Assembly: GCA_024227135.1 (NCBI GenBank)
Contig: JAAELC010000803.1
Location: 1 to 47,612, forward strand
Length of the DNA: 47,612 nt
Source of the DNA: Gammaproteobacteria bacterium
GTDB lineage: Bacteria > Pseudomonadota > Gammaproteobacteria > Chromatiales > Chromatiaceae
Reading direction: 5' to 3'
Below, in pieces: positions 8,142 through 16,749 of this stretch (positions are counted from its first letter, which is position 1; every line of letters starts with the position of its first letter). The position numbers were made by a program, and so were the translations under genes. Under the pieces are notes generated by a model that saw only the letters and a program-made list of their open reading frames with translations, was not told the origin of the DNA and searched no databases.

Positions 8142-9341
8142 TCAGCCTGCCAGCCGATCAAAAATCCTGAATCCTGCCAGGTAGGTACCCACAGCCGAAC
8201 CCAGGGTGCTGAACAGAAACACCAGTAACGTCCTGGACACCCGGTTGCGCCACCATCCCTTTAACTCGGTGGTGTCGTGACGTAGCGTTCCGAAGTCACC
8301 CACCTGGGGTTTTCGCAGGTAGATCTCGACCGCCGCGGTCACCATGCCGGCACCGATAGTGGGATTCAGGGAGGTAACAGGAGCGGCAAGAAAAGCCGTA
8401 ATAACCGTCAGGGGATGAGCCGCCGCCAGCAACGCCCCCAATCCGGACAGCACCCCGTTTATCAGCACCCAATCGAGCACCAGTTGCCAGCCGAGGGCCG
8501 GACTGCGGGAAAAACCGATCGCGAAGCCGGTCAATATCAGGATCACGATGGCCCAGGGTATCAGCTTGGGCCAGCGACTCGGCGTGGGCAGATGATCCAG
8601 TTCGCTGATAGTGGTCTCCGGTTCGCCCTGCTCCTGCTCCAGATATTTTGTAAGCCCCTTCAAATGGCCGGCACCGATGACCACCAGAATATTCTGGTGG
8701 GACTGGCGTGACACCTCCTGACGCAGCCGTGCCGCCATGTAGCGATCACGTTCATCGATCAAGGGCAGAAACAGCGCTTTCCGGTTTTCCGCAAACTCGG
8801 CAAAGGTGGTCTCCAGCATATCCCCTTCCTTGAGCGCCTCAATCTCTTCTTCGGTGACCTCATCCCGGGACAGGATGCTGGCGACCAGCCCGGCAAATAT
8901 GGTTATCCGCTGCCACCAGGGTATGTTGTGGAGAACCCGCTTGAGCGTGGTACCGATTTCCCGGTCAACCAGCAACACCGGACGCTGGTTCTCCTGTGCG
9001 TAGTTGACCGCTGCACGCTGCTCTGCGCCCGGCTCGATGCCGAATTGATCGGCGAGACGCTGTTGATAGGCACTGAGCGCGAGATTCGCCATCACCATAC
9101 TGGCCTTACCATCCCGGATCACCCGAAACAGGTCCATACGCGCCAGCTTGTCGGGATTGATCAGGGCATTGTAACGGCTGGGGCAGAGTTCCACCGCCAC
9201 CGCGTCGTACTCCCCGCTCTCCAGCAGATCTTTGACCTGTTGCGCGCTGACCCGGGAGACATGAGCGGTCCCCAGCAGGGTAACTCTACTGCCGTCTATG
9301 GTCAGGTCGGCCCGGGGCGCCTCTTCGGGAATCTGCGTCAT
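8142..9341 (-). CDS. TraB/PrgY family membrane protein
   Basis: A 399-residue protein of the TraB (PrgY/GumN-related) family. The soluble N-terminal two thirds carry the conserved LLGTAHVS (23-30), VELCPSRY (about 49-56), the RPVLLVDREIG block and GAGHLKGL (about 223-230), which form the putative metal-binding and active-site region. The C-terminal third has several membrane helices (about 260-280, 287-306, 308-328 and 375-392). Enterococcal PrgY blocks pheromone signalling; in Gram-negative bacteria the role is unknown, and a membrane-tethered hydrolase acting on peptides is inference. It is transcribed alone, convergent with the TtcA-type gene and divergent from the lipoprotein gene. Confidence 0.85.
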   Translation of the reverse strand: MTQIPEEAPRADLTIDGSRVTLLGTAHVSRVSAQQVKDLLESGEYDAVAVELCPSRYNALINPDKLARMDLFRVIRDGKASMVMANLALSAYQQRLADQFGIEPGAEQRAAVNYAQENQRPVLLVDREIGTTLKRVLHNIPWWQRITIFAGLVASILSRDEVTEEEIEALKEGDMLETTFAEFAENRKALFLPLIDERDRYMAARLRQEVSRQSHQNILVVIGAGHLKGLTKYLEQEQGEPETTISELDHLPTPSRWPKLIPWAIVILILTGFAIGFSRSPALGWQLVLDWVLINGVLSGLGALLAAAHPLTVITAFLAAPVTSLNPTIGAGMVTAAVEIYLRKPQVGDFGTLRHDTTELKGWWRNRVSRTLLVFLFSTLGSAVGTYLAGFRIFDRLAG

Positions 9342-9507
9342 TCAATCTCTCCAGACAGGTGGCACCATTCGCCACCAAACGGGCGCATGATAACAAGTTT
9401 CCAACAGGATGGGAGGCAACAGGCCCCACTCCCAAAGCCTGCGTCTGGTCAGACCGACCCAAGTCGCTTACCATTCGCACTGGATATCAATCATCGGAGA
9501 TTGGAAA

Positions 9508-9915
9508 ATGAAGCCATATTCCCTGGCTATTCTGATAATACTGTTCTCCTTATCTGTGGCGAGCTGCCAGAAAGTAAAAAATTATCAGGCGGGTGTGGAT
9601 CTGGACAAGGTCCTCATGAGCTATGAGGGAATCGTTCGCTGGGGATCACTGGAGCAGGCCTACGGCTTTCTTGAGTCAGAGCTACTGGCGAAAACCAGCA
9701 TACCCACCAACCTCGACAACATCCGGGTAACGGGCTATGAGACAGTGAAAAGGCCGATTCTGCTTAGTGAAGACACGGCTGTCCAGACCGCCAAAATATC
9801 CTATGTCCTCAGAGACCAGCAGATCCAGCGCACCATACTGGATGAGCAGTTCTGGAAACGCATCGAGGACAGCCGTAACTGGCAAAGAACCAATCCGATC
9901 CCCGACTACCAGTAG
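9508..9915 (+). CDS. Small predicted lipoprotein
   Basis: A 135-residue protein starting at the ATG at 9508, which follows GGAGA (9496-9500). The first 19 residues are a signal peptide with a hydrophobic stretch (SLAILIILFSLSV) ending in the lipobox LSVASC, so Cys20 should be lipidated and the mature protein anchored in a membrane facing the periplasm. The mature part (VKNYQAGVDLDKVLMSYEGI ... NPIPDYQ) looks like a single small alpha/beta domain, perhaps NTF2-like, since it mixes a helical start with a long strand-rich end including KISYVLRDQQIQRTILDEQFWKRIEDSRNW. An in-frame start at 9409 adds residues without signal-peptide character. I do not recognise the family. Confidence 0.8.
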   Translation: MKPYSLAILIILFSLSVASCQKVKNYQAGVDLDKVLMSYEGIVRWGSLEQAYGFLESELLAKTSIPTNLDNIRVTGYETVKRPILLSEDTAVQTAKISYVLRDQQIQRTILDEQFWKRIEDSRNWQRTNPIPDYQ

Positions 9916-9956
9916 CGCAACGGGACAGCCACGAGTCTGAAGGAACATCCAGATAC

Positions 9957-9992
9957 CCCGGAAATCGCCCCCAAGGGCGAGTCTAATCCGGG
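9957..9992 (+). terminator. Two-part stem-loop after the lipoprotein gene
   Basis: The inner stem is TCGCCC (9965-9970) with GGGCGA (9975-9980) around a CCAA loop; an outer stem pairs CCCGGA (9957-9962) with TCCGGG (9987-9992). A T-rich stretch (CCTTTCAATTTTTA) follows a few bases later. This fits an imperfect terminator 42 bp past the lipoprotein stop and before the next gene. Confidence 0.45.
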
Positions 9993-10041
9993 CCTTTCAA
10001 TTTTTATCCCGAAAGACAGCTAACACTCAGGACAATCAATC

Positions 10042-11109
10042 GTGGTGCAGGAGAAGGAAAAAAGCCAGACCCAGGGCATTGGTACACTGCTAATGACCAT
10101 GGCGGCTTTCGTCATTCTGGTGGCAGGAATGCGCGAGGCCCAGTCCCTGCTGGTGCCCTTTCTGCTCTCTGTTTTCATCGCGATCATCGTGGCACCCGCG
10201 CTGTCGTACCTGAAAGCCCATCGAATCCCGACTGGCATCGCCATCCTTCTTATCATACTGGCTGTTTTTGCCGTCGGTATCCTCTTCAGCGGGCTCATCG
10301 GTTCATCGGTCGACAACTTTTCCGAGCGGCTGCCGGAGTATCAGAAAAAACTGAAAACTGTAATTCTCACGATCATCGGCTGGCTTTCCGGTATGGGGCT
10401 GGATATTTCCGAGCAGCTGTTTTCCAAGATTCTGGACCCTGGCCGGGCCATGCAGATGGCAGCCCAGGGACTCAGCAACCTCAGCGGCCTGCTGACCAAC
10501 ACCTTTCTGATTCTGCTGACTGTGGTCTTCATTCTATTCGAAGCCGCCGGCATACCCGCCAAACTGGACCGGATACTCCCCGGCGACCCCAACTCTCACC
10601 AGAAATTCGACAGGGTACTCGAAGACATCCAGCGGTACATGATGATCAAGACCCTGACCAGCCTGCTCACCGGGGTTATGGTATCCCTTTGGTTATACGT
10701 GCTGAATATCGATTACCCCCTGCTCTGGGGTGTCGTGGCCTTCTTCCTGAACTATGTTCCCAACATCGGTTCGCTCATTGCTGCGATTCCGGCGATACTG
10801 CTGGCACTGGTGCAGTTGGGTACGGGAGCCGCCCTCTGGGCTACGGCGGGGTACCTGGTCATCAACAATCTGGTGGGAAATGTCATCGAACCTCGTTACA
10901 TGGGCCGGGGCCTGGGGCTTTCCAGCCTGGTGGTATTCCTGTCCCTGGTGTTCTGGGGTTGGGTACTGGGAACCATTGGGATGTTTCTGTCTGTCCCGCT
11001 CACCATGACCCTCAAGATCGCCCTTGACAGCCGCGAAGACACCCGATGGATCGCCATACTGCTTGGCCCGGATATCGAAAAACCACCCGCGAGCAATCAA
11101 AAAGACTGA
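10042..11109 (+). CDS. AI-2E family transporter (PerM/YdiK type)
   Basis: A 355-residue inner-membrane protein with about seven to eight helices in the family layout: two near the N-terminus (about 13-50), one at about 63-85, a long amphipathic loop region (about 90-150), then helices at about 155-172, 205-225, 228-250, 252-280 and 290-325. The signature FLNYVPNIGSLIAAIPAILL (about 236-255) and the NLVGNVIEPRYMGRGLGLSSL block (about 275-295) are diagnostic. Members have been linked to autoinducer-2 export and to Na+/H+ exchange, so the substrate is undecided. The start is GTG at 10042; a second GTG follows immediately. It ends 113 bp before the next gene, which may share its transcript. Confidence 0.92.
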   Translation: MVQEKEKSQTQGIGTLLMTMAAFVILVAGMREAQSLLVPFLLSVFIAIIVAPALSYLKAHRIPTGIAILLIILAVFAVGILFSGLIGSSVDNFSERLPEYQKKLKTVILTIIGWLSGMGLDISEQLFSKILDPGRAMQMAAQGLSNLSGLLTNTFLILLTVVFILFEAAGIPAKLDRILPGDPNSHQKFDRVLEDIQRYMMIKTLTSLLTGVMVSLWLYVLNIDYPLLWGVVAFFLNYVPNIGSLIAAIPAILLALVQLGTGAALWATAGYLVINNLVGNVIEPRYMGRGLGLSSLVVFLSLVFWGWVLGTIGMFLSVPLTMTLKIALDSREDTRWIAILLGPDIEKPPASNQKD

Positions 11110-11222
11110 GTGAACACGGTAAGCATCGGGTAAAATTCCTAACCCATTTCCCTGAAATCAACCATGCCAGGCCGAAGGCAACTTTGTTTCCTCCGGCATC
11201 CACAGCACTCAGAGTACCCTTT

Positions 11223-11882
11223 GTGAAACTACTATTCAGTGAATACCCCGGACGCCGGGAAAGACACCTGCAACGCCAACGAAACGACCCCCTGTTTCCT
11301 GAATCCAGCCAATCCGTATCCTCCGCACAACTGCTGGAGGCGCAACGCCTGGACCATGAAGAGCTGGTAGGGTTCATTACCGGGTTTCGTCAACTTATCC
11401 ATGAAGTTTCAGGGCTTCCACCCAACGCGGACAGCGAGCAGATCCTGCAGATCAAGGAACGACTGGACCAGGCCTACGAACAGTCTGCCGGACTGGCGGA
11501 TGATCAAACCGAATCCCAGACAGCGATAGAAAAACTGCTGGGTATGATCATGGGTGCCGTCAGGCGGGAAGCCGGCTCGGATCAGCTGGCCTTGAACCAG
11601 CTTGCACAGGAAGATACTGCCCGGGCACTCCACTTCGAGCTGCTTCAGCATAATCTGGTGGCCGATCTGCTCACGCCCGACTCACCCATCACCCCCGACG
11701 AACTGGCCCCGACACTGCTCTCCGCGTCTGCCGAATCCCTGACTGCCGTGCTGTCCCTGTTTGACAAAGACCAGATACTGCTGCTTTACCGGGATGCAGT
11801 GGAACTGCTGGAGCACACCCCCGATGCTCCAGCAGCCGCCAGGGAAGGACTCGGGAAAATTCGAGAAGCAATGGAAGCCTGA
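11223..11882 (+). CDS. Hypothetical helical protein
   Basis: A 219-residue protein I do not recognise. I place the start at the GTG at 11223 (VKLLFSEYPGRRERHL), which is preceded by AGAG eight bases upstream; the longer frame from 11046 would overlap the AI-2E gene and adds an unlikely N-terminus. The product is soluble and acidic, with no signal peptide or membrane segment. It is almost all helix, with several amphipathic stretches: LEAQRLDHEELVGFITGFRQ (about 36-55), SEQILQIKERLDQAYEQSA (about 70-88) and ALNQLAQEDTARALHFELLQ (about 120-140). The last 60 residues (LTAVLSLFDKDQILLLYRDA) look like two helical hairpins. It follows the AI-2E gene and ends facing the sugar ABC operon. Confidence 0.65.
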   Translation: MKLLFSEYPGRRERHLQRQRNDPLFPESSQSVSSAQLLEAQRLDHEELVGFITGFRQLIHEVSGLPPNADSEQILQIKERLDQAYEQSAGLADDQTESQTAIEKLLGMIMGAVRREAGSDQLALNQLAQEDTARALHFELLQHNLVADLLTPDSPITPDELAPTLLSASAESLTAVLSLFDKDQILLLYRDAVELLEHTPDAPAAAREGLGKIREAMEA

Positions 11883-11985
11883 TGCCCTGCAATCCCGCTG
11901 TCAGGAACGGGAAAATTTCTACTGGAACGAATTTTTTACCGGCCCGAGGGGCGAGGGTACGATGATTTAGGTTTATTAGTGCAAC

Positions 11986-12029
11986 CACTTCCTCCCCAGA
12001 CCCCCCATGGGTGGTCTGGGGAGGAAGTG
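11986..12029. terminator. Perfect 17-bp stem-loop
   Basis: CACTTCCTCCCCAGACC (11986-12002) is repeated exactly as its reverse complement at 12013-12029, with a 10-base loop. It lies between the 3' ends of two convergent genes, so a two-way transcription stop or RNA-end protection is a reasonable reading, although no T-run follows on either strand. It abuts and overlaps one copy of the 92-bp dispersed repeat. Confidence 0.55.
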
Positions 12030-12107
12030 CCTTTGGCAGGGATGCCAAAGCCAGGGAGGTATTGACGACATCTTCCGGCACAGATCGCCCATGGAGGGTG
12101 AGTAGAT
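12016..12107 (-). repeat. 92-bp dispersed repeat, copy A
   Basis: The reverse complement of 12016-12107 matches 47483-47573 with 86 identical positions, five substitutions and one single-base gap. It contains the perfect small hairpin CTTTGGCA (12031-12038) / TGCCAAAG (12043-12050) with a 4-base loop. The copy lies in the gap between the hypothetical gene and the sugar ABC ATPase gene. Reading in one frame gives the peptide GRSVPEDVVNTSLALASLP in both copies. I do not recognise the element. Confidence 0.8.
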
Positions 12108-12157
12108 ATTGACCAACCCAACCGATACCAGCCCTGCAAGGTCTGGAGGGCCTGGCA

Positions 12158-13192
12158 TCAAACCGGGAGCATTCTCCCCTCCCCATCGTACCAGCAGACT
12201 TTTGCAGGGTCCGGGCGAAGATACAGCGTTTCCCCCGAATGCAGCGCCAGGTCGGGATCCGCAGTCACCCGCAGCATTTGATGATCCAGTTCAGCAGTGA
12301 ACTGCTGCATCGGCCCCAGACACTCCACCACCCCAACCTTTACCGGCCAGCACTGTGTCGCCATTTCCCTGTATACCTGAATATCCTCCGGCCTGATACC
12401 CAGGCTGTGAGCCTTTCCAGGACGCTCCAGGCCCACCTGACGGCTATACGAATGATGGTCGTCCAGTAGAAAATTCATGGGTGGATTGCCAATGAAACCA
12501 CCGACGAACCGGGTGGCCGGTCTGGAATAAATCTGCATGGGTGAACCGTACTGTTCGATGTGCCCCCCATTCATCACGGCGATACGATCGGCCAGACTCA
12601 TGGCTTCCACCTGATCGTGGGTGACATAGATAGTGGTGGTATTGAATTCCTGGAGCAGGCTCTTGAGTTCAGCACGCATCTGCAGACGCAGCAACGCATC
12701 CAGATTCGACAGCGGCTCATCCATCAGCAACACCTCCGGCTCCACCACCAGTGCTCGCGCTACAGCCACCCGCTGGCGCTGCCCTCCGGAAAGCTGAGCC
12801 GAATACTTGGAAAGCTGCGCCCCGATATCCATCAGTTCAGCCATACGCATCACCCTGGTCCTGACCTCTGCCTCCGGTGTTTTCCTGGTCCGCAAACCAA
12901 AAGCGACATTGTCGTAAATGGTCATATGGGGGAATACCGCATAGTTCTGAAAGACCATGGCAATACGTCGCAACCGGGGCGGCAGGTCATTGACTCGCCG
13001 CTGTCCTATATCGATGGTACCCCCGTCGGCATACTCCAGTCCTGCAATAATCCGCAGCAGGGTTGATTTTCCACATCCTGAAGGTCCCAGAAGAACCGTG
13101 AATTCACTATCCCGGACTTCAAGGGAAACCGATGTCAACGCCTGATAGGCACCGAACCGCTTCTGTATGCCTGCAACGGAAATTCCGGTCAT
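12158..13192 (-). CDS. Sugar-type ABC transporter ATP-binding protein
   Basis: A 344-residue ATPase of the MalK/UgpC class, working at the inner face of the membrane. It has Walker A GPSGCGKST (about 36-44), the Q-loop MVFQNYAVFPHMT (about 79-91), signature LSGGQRQRVAVARAL (about 134-148), Walker B VLLMDEPLSNLDA (about 155-167) and switch histidine TIYVTHDQ (about 187-194). Residues about 235-344 are the TOBE-type regulatory domain (GIRPEDIQVY). It is the last gene of the leftward importer operon, separated from the permease genes by 258 bp. That spacing could reflect a lost small gene or a separate promoter. Its C-terminal domain may bind a regulator, as MalK does with MalT. Confidence 0.95.
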   Translation of the reverse strand: MTGISVAGIQKRFGAYQALTSVSLEVRDSEFTVLLGPSGCGKSTLLRIIAGLEYADGGTIDIGQRRVNDLPPRLRRIAMVFQNYAVFPHMTIYDNVAFGLRTRKTPEAEVRTRVMRMAELMDIGAQLSKYSAQLSGGQRQRVAVARALVVEPEVLLMDEPLSNLDALLRLQMRAELKSLLQEFNTTTIYVTHDQVEAMSLADRIAVMNGGHIEQYGSPMQIYSRPATRFVGGFIGNPPMNFLLDDHHSYSRQVGLERPGKAHSLGIRPEDIQVYREMATQCWPVKVGVVECLGPMQQFTAELDHQMLRVTADPDLALHSGETLYLRPDPAKVCWYDGEGRMLPV

Positions 13193-13450
13193 GAATAAGC
13201 CTGCACGACGGCTACTGGAATCTGCACTTTTGTCTCATCCCCTGTACTGAACCTGGAAACAGCAGTTGACCACTGTATGGATGTGCCGACTTACTGTGGA
13301 ACATGTGATTCTGTGCTCCTGCCCTGGTCACCCGCCAGGTGAATCACGCCGCACGCTCTTTCCAGGCTGAAACATCAAACCACTCGCGAGCGCGATGACA
13401 CGAATCCGCCCGCTGCACCCGGCTATGATCAATAATCCGAAGGGCTGAAT
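13193..13450. other. Gap inside the sugar ABC operon
   Basis: 258 bp separate the second permease gene from the ATPase gene, unusually long for an importer operon in which the other genes sit 85 bp apart or overlap. I find no open frame with a ribosome binding site and no clear hairpin. Remains of a small gene are possible but not demonstrable by eye. Confidence 0.35.
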
Positions 13451-14269
13451 CTATCGACTCGCGATACCCCATAGACTGAACATGTATTTGCGCACCGCGA
13501 AAATGAATACCAGTGCGGGCAGGACCAGCACCAGCCCTCCGGCAAACTTCAAATGCACGGGTGACTCATCCAGACTCTGCACCAGAAAGGCGGTTAACGT
13601 CTGATTATTGACCGTGAGAATGGCTGCGGCGAACACTTCGTTCCATGAAACGACGAAGGCGAAGACCGCCGATGCAGCAATACCCGGTGCAGCCAGGGGC
13701 AACACCACTTTTCGAAACGCTTCCCAGCGGGTGCAACCCATCGTCCAGGCCACCTCTTCCAACTCACGGGGGATACCCAGAAAGAGGCTGAACGTGACCA
13801 GCACAGTGAAAGGCAACGCCAGCATGGTATGCACCAGCGCCACGCCGATCAAGGTGTCATCCAGTCCGATCTGCAGGTAGACCACGGCCAGTGGCAGCGC
13901 CAGCAGGGGCAGGGGAAATGCACGGGTCATCAACACCATGATGCGGAACAAATTCTTGCCACGGAAGCGAAAGCGTGCGAGCCCATAACCCGCCGGTGTG
14001 CCCAGCAGGATGGACAACAGCAGCGTTATCACTGCCGTCACAATCGAATTGAACATGGCCTGGGCAACACCTTGAAAGTTCCAGAAGAACAGGATCGTAT
14101 CAAAGCTGATCTCAGGCCAGAGCCGCTTTGGCCATCCATGGATCTGGTCAGGGGTACTCACCGAATTGACCATCAGTAAATAGAGGGGAAGCAGTACCCA
14201 CAGGCACAGGATCACCAGGGACGCGCCAAACAGCCACGCCATGGCCGAAGAACCGCCAACCCGTTTCAT
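13451..14269 (-). CDS. Sugar-type ABC permease (MalG/UgpE class)
   Basis: A 272-residue inner-membrane permease. Six helices are visible: about 12-33, 70-95, 107-128, 136-160, 183-205 and 240-260. The coupling loop EEVAWTMGCTRWEAFRKVVLPLAAPGI (about 187-213) is the EAA motif that docks on the ATPase. The ATG at 14269 overlaps the stop of the first permease gene (ATGA, 14269-14266), so I prefer it to the in-frame ATG at 14302, which would overlap by 37 bases. It pairs with the MalF-class permease to form the membrane channel. The substrate cannot be read from the sequence. Confidence 0.93.
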   Translation of the reverse strand: MKRVGGSSAMAWLFGASLVILCLWVLLPLYLLMVNSVSTPDQIHGWPKRLWPEISFDTILFFWNFQGVAQAMFNSIVTAVITLLLSILLGTPAGYGLARFRFRGKNLFRIMVLMTRAFPLPLLALPLAVVYLQIGLDDTLIGVALVHTMLALPFTVLVTFSLFLGIPRELEEVAWTMGCTRWEAFRKVVLPLAAPGIAASAVFAFVVSWNEVFAAAILTVNNQTLTAFLVQSLDESPVHLKFAGGLVLVLPALVFIFAVRKYMFSLWGIASR

Positions 14270-15222
14270 CCCTGTGCTTCCTCCGGAACCCGCAACGCCC
14301 ATAGAAACAGTAAGGTGAAAGCAATCGAGATCCCCAGTATCACTACTGCATAGGTGGCGGCAACCCCCGCATCCCGGTACTCAAACTGCCATTTGAAGGA
14401 CTCCCCCATCAATACCGGTAAATCGATTCCCCCCAGAATCAATACCACCGCAAAAACCTCGAAAGCCAGCAGGGTGCGCAGGATAAGCGCCGATTGCAGA
14501 CTCGGTCGCAGTAAAGGCAGGGTGATGGTAAAAAAACGCCGCCAGGTACCGGCACCGAACACCTCTGCTGCCTCGTTGTATTCCTTGGGAATCAATCCGA
14601 CACCCGCCACCAGTATCACCAGGACAATTGCGGTTGCCCGCCAGATTTCTGCCACGACCACCGCAAAAAACAGTGCCACTGGATTCTGGTAGTTGAGCCA
14701 GTTCAGGGGTTGATCTATCAACCCGGCGTAACCGAGCAGTGAATTAAAAAAACCGGACTGCTCCAGTATCGACAACCAGATGATTCCAGCCGCCAGATCG
14801 GAGATTCCCAGTGGAATGGTCCAGATATACAGCAGCGTATCCCGCCCGCGATCCACCCTGCTGATCATCATCGCCATGACCAGCGCCAGGCATATCTGGA
14901 CCGGGACCACCGCAAAGCACAACATCAGGGTATTGATCAGCGAGGGAGCGAAGTTGAAATCATCCACCATGACCCGGAAGTTTTCCAGGGACCATTGACC
15001 GGCACTGTCCTGAAAGGCCAGAAAGAACACCTGCAGAAAGGGGTAAACAAAAAAAACCAGAACGAAAATCCCGGCAGGGCCAAGCAGCAGGTAGGGCAAC
15101 CAGGGGTTGGGCTTCACTGCCACCCTGCCGTCGAGCCGATACCAACCCACCGCAATCTCCGCTCCCTGCAGGAGGGGGTACGTCGGCTCAAACGCTCGAG
15201 CCTGGACCCGGAAAAGGCCCAT
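14266..15222 (-). CDS. Sugar-type ABC permease (MalF/UgpA class)
   Basis: A 318-residue inner-membrane permease, or about 283 residues if translation begins at the GTG at 15117 (VKPNPWLPYLLLGPAGIF), which has AGGG just upstream and is where family similarity starts; the ATG at 15222 has only a weak ribosome site. Counting from 15222, helices lie at about 43-64, 99-122, 137-155, 185-210, 235-258 and 290-312. The EAA loop, EYNEAAEVFGAGTWRRFFTI, is present in the expected place at about 218-237. It overlaps the second permease gene by four bases and follows the binding-protein gene by 85 bp. Confidence 0.92.
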   Translation of the reverse strand: MGLFRVQARAFEPTYPLLQGAEIAVGWYRLDGRVAVKPNPWLPYLLLGPAGIFVLVFFVYPFLQVFFLAFQDSAGQWSLENFRVMVDDFNFAPSLINTLMLCFAVVPVQICLALVMAMMISRVDRGRDTLLYIWTIPLGISDLAAGIIWLSILEQSGFFNSLLGYAGLIDQPLNWLNYQNPVALFFAVVVAEIWRATAIVLVILVAGVGLIPKEYNEAAEVFGAGTWRRFFTITLPLLRPSLQSALILRTLLAFEVFAVVLILGGIDLPVLMGESFKWQFEYRDAGVAATYAVVILGISIAFTLLFLWALRVPEEAQG

Positions 15223-15307
15223 GCCAACCCTGTATACCGTAAACCGGAGCCTGAACCCTTCATGAAGGGCTGATCCAGGTCACAGGCCACGTCAACCCGG
15301 TTCCCGG

Positions 15308-16582
15308 TCAATGCACCGGACACGGGCCACTACTGCTCTTGTCCGGCAACCAGCAGGGCGCACCGCTTTTTTTGATAATGCGTTTAAGCGCACTGCTCTG
15401 ACGATTCAGTATCTGCTCTACATCGGCTCCCCGCAGCACGATCTGCCGAAAGGCGTCGCTGTATACCTTGTTGAAAATCGCACCCTGATCACCCAGCCCC
15501 ACCGGCAGCAGGGAAGGTATGGCATCAGTCGCTCTGGATTGTCGATTGACCGCCTGCCCGGCGATCCTGACATCTGCAGGCAGGTCATCCGGCAACTCCA
15601 CATCAACCACCGGATAGAAACCGATTGCCTTGAGGGTTGCAATCTGGGTTTCGGGGCGTGTCAGGTAGTCGATGAGTCGCACCGCGGATTTTCGATCCGG
15701 AGCCCCCCTGGGAATGGCCAGGCCTGCCACTACCGGCATGAAGCCCCGCCCTTTTGGGCCTGCCGGGGCGGGAAAAGCAATGAATTCATCGGGCTTTCGG
15801 GCGAAGGCGTTCTTAAGACGTGCGGTGTGATCGAACGCGACCCAGACTTCACCGTTCAACAAAGGCTCCTGCATGAAATTATAAGCCGTAGAGCGGGGAT
15901 TGACAGTCTCCCACAACGTTTTGAAACGCTCCCACATCGTCCGTGCGTCTTCGCTGCGAAAGCGGGTCACCACCGATTCGGTAAAGGAAGGATACAGATA
16001 CCCTTGCAGAAATCGATGCATCAATCCCTTGGGGCCTGCGGGAAAGCCCAGCCTGGGTTGCCCCGTTGCCTGTTTCATGTTCTTTCCCCAAGTGGTCAGC
16101 TCAGCATAGGTGAGGCTGTTGATATCGGCCCCATCCGGCAGATACTGCAAAGCTTTCTTGTGGGCCGCCATGATGTAAGTCGCCTGCATCCAGGGCACAT
16201 AGACCTGCTGCCCGCTACCCAGCCGGCCCAGCTCCACCAACGTGGTGTCGAGCTTACGATCAGCCAGTTCATCCAATACATCATCTACAGAATCCAATCC
16301 GTCACCGATCGGGGGAAACTGTCCGTGCAACGCCCCGAGCACCCCCAGGGTCACCTGACCGGATTGCTGCTCAGCGTCGATGCGGGAAAAGAAAGTGCCG
16401 GTGGCCTGGGGCAGAAATTTCACCCCGCCGGAAAAACCTGACAGTACCTGATCACGCATCCTCTGGGCCTCCTCCAGGGGACGCGCCTGGGTGGAGTAAA
16501 AGACAATCTCTGCCATGACCGAAGTTGCCATGGAAAACAGCAGCAATCCCGGAAGCATTTTTCTGATAAACGAAGCAAACAT
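15308..16582 (-). CDS. Sugar-type ABC periplasmic binding protein
   Basis: A 424-residue extracellular solute-binding protein of family 1 (MalE-like). The ATG at 16582 follows a good AGGAGA site (an upstream in-frame start at 16609 lacks one) and opens a signal peptide, MFASFIRKMLPGLLLFSMATSVMA, cut after residue 25 or so. The mature part begins IVFYSTQARPLEEAQRM and contains the family's hinge regions: VYVPWMQATYIMAAHKKAL (about 127-145), EPLLNGEVWVAFDHTARL (about 238-255) and FMPVVAGLAIPRGAPDR (about 280-296). The C-terminus has two cysteines, in APCWLPD and SGPCPVH, that may form a disulfide. This is the first gene of the importer operon. Its ligand is unknown; the class suggests a sugar, sugar alcohol or glycerol phosphate. 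Confidence 0.92.
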   Translation of the reverse strand: MFASFIRKMLPGLLLFSMATSVMAEIVFYSTQARPLEEAQRMRDQVLSGFSGGVKFLPQATGTFFSRIDAEQQSGQVTLGVLGALHGQFPPIGDGLDSVDDVLDELADRKLDTTLVELGRLGSGQQVYVPWMQATYIMAAHKKALQYLPDGADINSLTYAELTTWGKNMKQATGQPRLGFPAGPKGLMHRFLQGYLYPSFTESVVTRFRSEDARTMWERFKTLWETVNPRSTAYNFMQEPLLNGEVWVAFDHTARLKNAFARKPDEFIAFPAPAGPKGRGFMPVVAGLAIPRGAPDRKSAVRLIDYLTRPETQIATLKAIGFYPVVDVELPDDLPADVRIAGQAVNRQSRATDAIPSLLPVGLGDQGAIFNKVYSDAFRQIVLRGADVEQILNRQSSALKRIIKKSGAPCWLPDKSSSGPCPVH

Positions 16583-16749
16583 TGACTCTCTCCTGCGGTG
16601 ACAGACCAATCAGCCCAAGACCAGGGGCTATTTGAGCATATTTTGCGGGGGAGCTTAAACTGTCGATGAGCCGGTCACGCTTCCAACGGGATCATGACGC
16701 GGTATAACAGGACATGAGAAACCGGGGCCCACCGATCTCATGGGTGCCC

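Noticed and set aside
11689-12186. 165-residue leftward frame through the repeat and hairpin
   Set aside because: It runs antisense through the end of the hypothetical gene, has no credible ribosome site, and its only conserved part is the 92-bp repeat.
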